A stretch of 64,000 nucleotides of DNA, taken from positions 124,001 to 188,000 of the forward strand of contig CBDCWW010000004.1 of NCBI GenBank assembly GCA_965223585.1, written 5' to 3'. A program made the translations under genes and the position numbers. The notes below the pieces were generated by a model. That model saw nothing but the letters and a program-made list of their open reading frames with translations. It did not search any database and was not told the origin of the DNA. This document shows positions 62,842 through 64,000 of the stretch, piece after piece. Source of the DNA: CBDCVN01 sp965223585 (lineage in GTDB: Bacteria > Deinococcota > Deinococci > Deinococcales > Trueperaceae). The stretch's first letter is position 1. Each line of letters begins with the position of its first letter.

Positions 62842-64000
62842 ATGACAGAAATAAAAGAAACTGCATACCCTCGTATTCCAACAAACATTTCTGAAGAAGC
62901 AATCAAATTGCACTTCACTCCTCAACAAGCAGATGCGATGTTCGTACATGAGCATACTCTTTCAGAAAATACTTACTTTGGCATGATGTTGCTGTTAAAA
63001 GTGGGGCAGTATCTGGGGTACTTTCCCAACTTGCTAGAGGTTTTACCACGTGTAGCGAAGTTTATTGCTAAAAATGTTGGTGTGGCAGATCATAGCGAGA
63101 TTCTAAAACAGTATGAGCAAAGTAAAGTTCGTAGGAGACATATCCCATTTATACGTAATTACATTGGCCTAAGCTCATTTGACCAACAAGGCAAAGAATT
63201 TATGAAAGAAGCACTACATAGTGCAGCACAAAGCAAAGATATTATCGCTGATTTGATAAATGCTGCCCTTGAAGCATTATCCAAGGCAAACTATGAGTTA
63301 CCTGCTTTTAGTACGTTGCATAGAGCAGCTAGCACAGCTCGAACAAAAGTCAATAAAGAATATTATCAGCAAATATACTCTGCCTTAGATGAAAAACAAC
63401 GCCTAACAGTCAAAAACCTTTTATTAAAAGAGCCCCTAGAAAAGAAAAGTGACTGGCAAAGGCTGAAGCATGAACCGAAACAACCAAGCAGCAAAAATTT
63501 TCGTGAGTTTAATACTCACTTAGAATGGCTGCTCTCACTCAATATCACCAGTGCAATCTTTGATGACATACCTGACAGCAAAATCCACCGTTTCATAGCT
63601 GAAGCCAAAGCAATTAATTTGACTAAAGTTAGACGCCTTCCTGACCTTAAAAGCTATGCCCTAGTTGCTCTTTTGGCAGCTAGCCAAACTGCTCAAGCCT
63701 TGGACGATCTCGCTGAAATGTTTGTGCGTAACGTTCTTTCCATGCACAATAAAGCAAGAGAGAAGTTGGAAGAATACCGTAAGAAGCATCAGGATGAAAC
63801 AGACGAACTGATTGATATTCTCCGCAGAGCGCTGAATGGCTGGTGTTTAAATGAGGAAGATACTAACAAGCTTCAGGCCATTAAAACTGTTTGGGGAGGT
63901 AATGAGGCAGAACTCTTGAAAAAGTGTGAACAGCATTTGGTATTTGCTAAGAATAACCACTTACCTTTCTTGCCTAGCCTCTTTCAGAGCAGGCGTAAAA
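62842..64000 (+). CDS. tnpA: Tn3-family transposase TnpA, N-terminal part (continues past window)
   Basis: The frame is open from ATG 62842 to the window end, about 386 codons. It begins MTEIKETAYPRIPTNISEEA and has the DUF4158 features of Tn3 transposases (FGMMLLLKVGQYLGYFPNLL, RRHIPFIRNYIGLSSFDQQG, LPDLKSYALVALLAAS). It is a different lineage from the two other Tn3-type transposases here. GAAGG precedes the start. Confidence 0.88.
   Translation, partial: MTEIKETAYPRIPTNISEEAIKLHFTPQQADAMFVHEHTLSENTYFGMMLLLKVGQYLGYFPNLLEVLPRVAKFIAKNVGVADHSEILKQYEQSKVRRRHIPFIRNYIGLSSFDQQGKEFMKEALHSAAQSKDIIADLINAALEALSKANYELPAFSTLHRAASTARTKVNKEYYQQIYSALDEKQRLTVKNLLLKEPLEKKSDWQRLKHEPKQPSSKNFREFNTHLEWLLSLNITSAIFDDIPDSKIHRFIAEAKAINLTKVRRLPDLKSYALVALLAASQTAQALDDLAEMFVRNVLSMHNKAREKLEEYRKKHQDETDELIDILRRALNGWCLNEEDTNKLQAIKTVWGGNEAELLKKCEQHLVFAKNNHLPFLPSLFQSRRK

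Overview
The window looks like part of a large, low-GC (roughly 40% by eye) accessory replicon or genomic island from a free-living bacterium. No rRNA, tRNA, core metabolic or phage structural genes were seen. A ParA-like ATPase with a ribbon-helix-helix partner (30.3-31.3 kb), two toxin-antitoxin pairs, an HTH/P-loop gene and several recombinases suggest a plasmid, but I recognised no replication initiator. The family mix (Roco LRR GTPase, Rpn-type PD-(D/E)XK genes with EEGREEG tails, an MVL-type lectin, a WD40 tail, a GQSGGP peptidase tail) is typical of cyanobacteria, Chloroflexota and similar complex environmental bacteria. That placement is an inference; nothing here fixes the taxon. The standard genetic code is used.

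Layout. 0-3.6 kb: a group II intron whose reverse-transcriptase gene is itself interrupted by a second, complete group II intron. 3.9-5.2 kb: an IS3 copy. 5.2-15.2 kb: small cargo genes (phosphoribosyltransferase, serine recombinase, DUF2726 protein, toxin-antitoxin, CPBP protease, DsrE-like, GIY-YIG-like) plus an AT-rich palindromic stretch. 16-30 kb: secreted lectin and toxin-like proteins, a Roco protein, a membrane-anchored exonuclease VII-like protein, and Rpn genes in all stages of decay. This stretch is strikingly rich in CTCGAG. 30.3-31.3 kb: partition genes. 32-43 kb: stacked mobile elements (a Tn5053-like TniAB transposon inside the resolvase end of a Tn3-family transposon, then a resolvase and a complete group II intron). 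43-46 kb: gene remnants, a second toxin-antitoxin pair and a truncated secreted protein. 46.3-52.9 kb: a complete Tn3-family transposon with 38-bp inverted repeats, whose tyrosine recombinase is split by an IS21 element carrying seven 23-bp tandem repeats. 53-62 kb: decayed and intact glycoside hydrolases, an EEP nuclease, a nested group II intron remnant and a large possibly TULIP/P47-like protein. 62.2-64 kb: the start of a third Tn3-family transposon with its own tyrosine recombinase.

How it fits together. Most of the sequence is a record of mobile elements inserting into one another. Exact insertion points can be read for the inner intron, IS21, IS200 and IS3 copies because the interrupted reading frame or a target duplication can be reconstructed. 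The most biologically interesting cargo is a set of exported proteins that seem co-regulated. Two unrelated secreted proteins (a beta-trefoil protein with a pore-former-like C-terminus, and an MVL lectin) share nearly the same signal peptide and the same upstream element. A GH16 lipoprotein and the large 59.5-61.9 kb protein share a second, different upstream element. All function calls come from motifs recognised by eye, with no database search.
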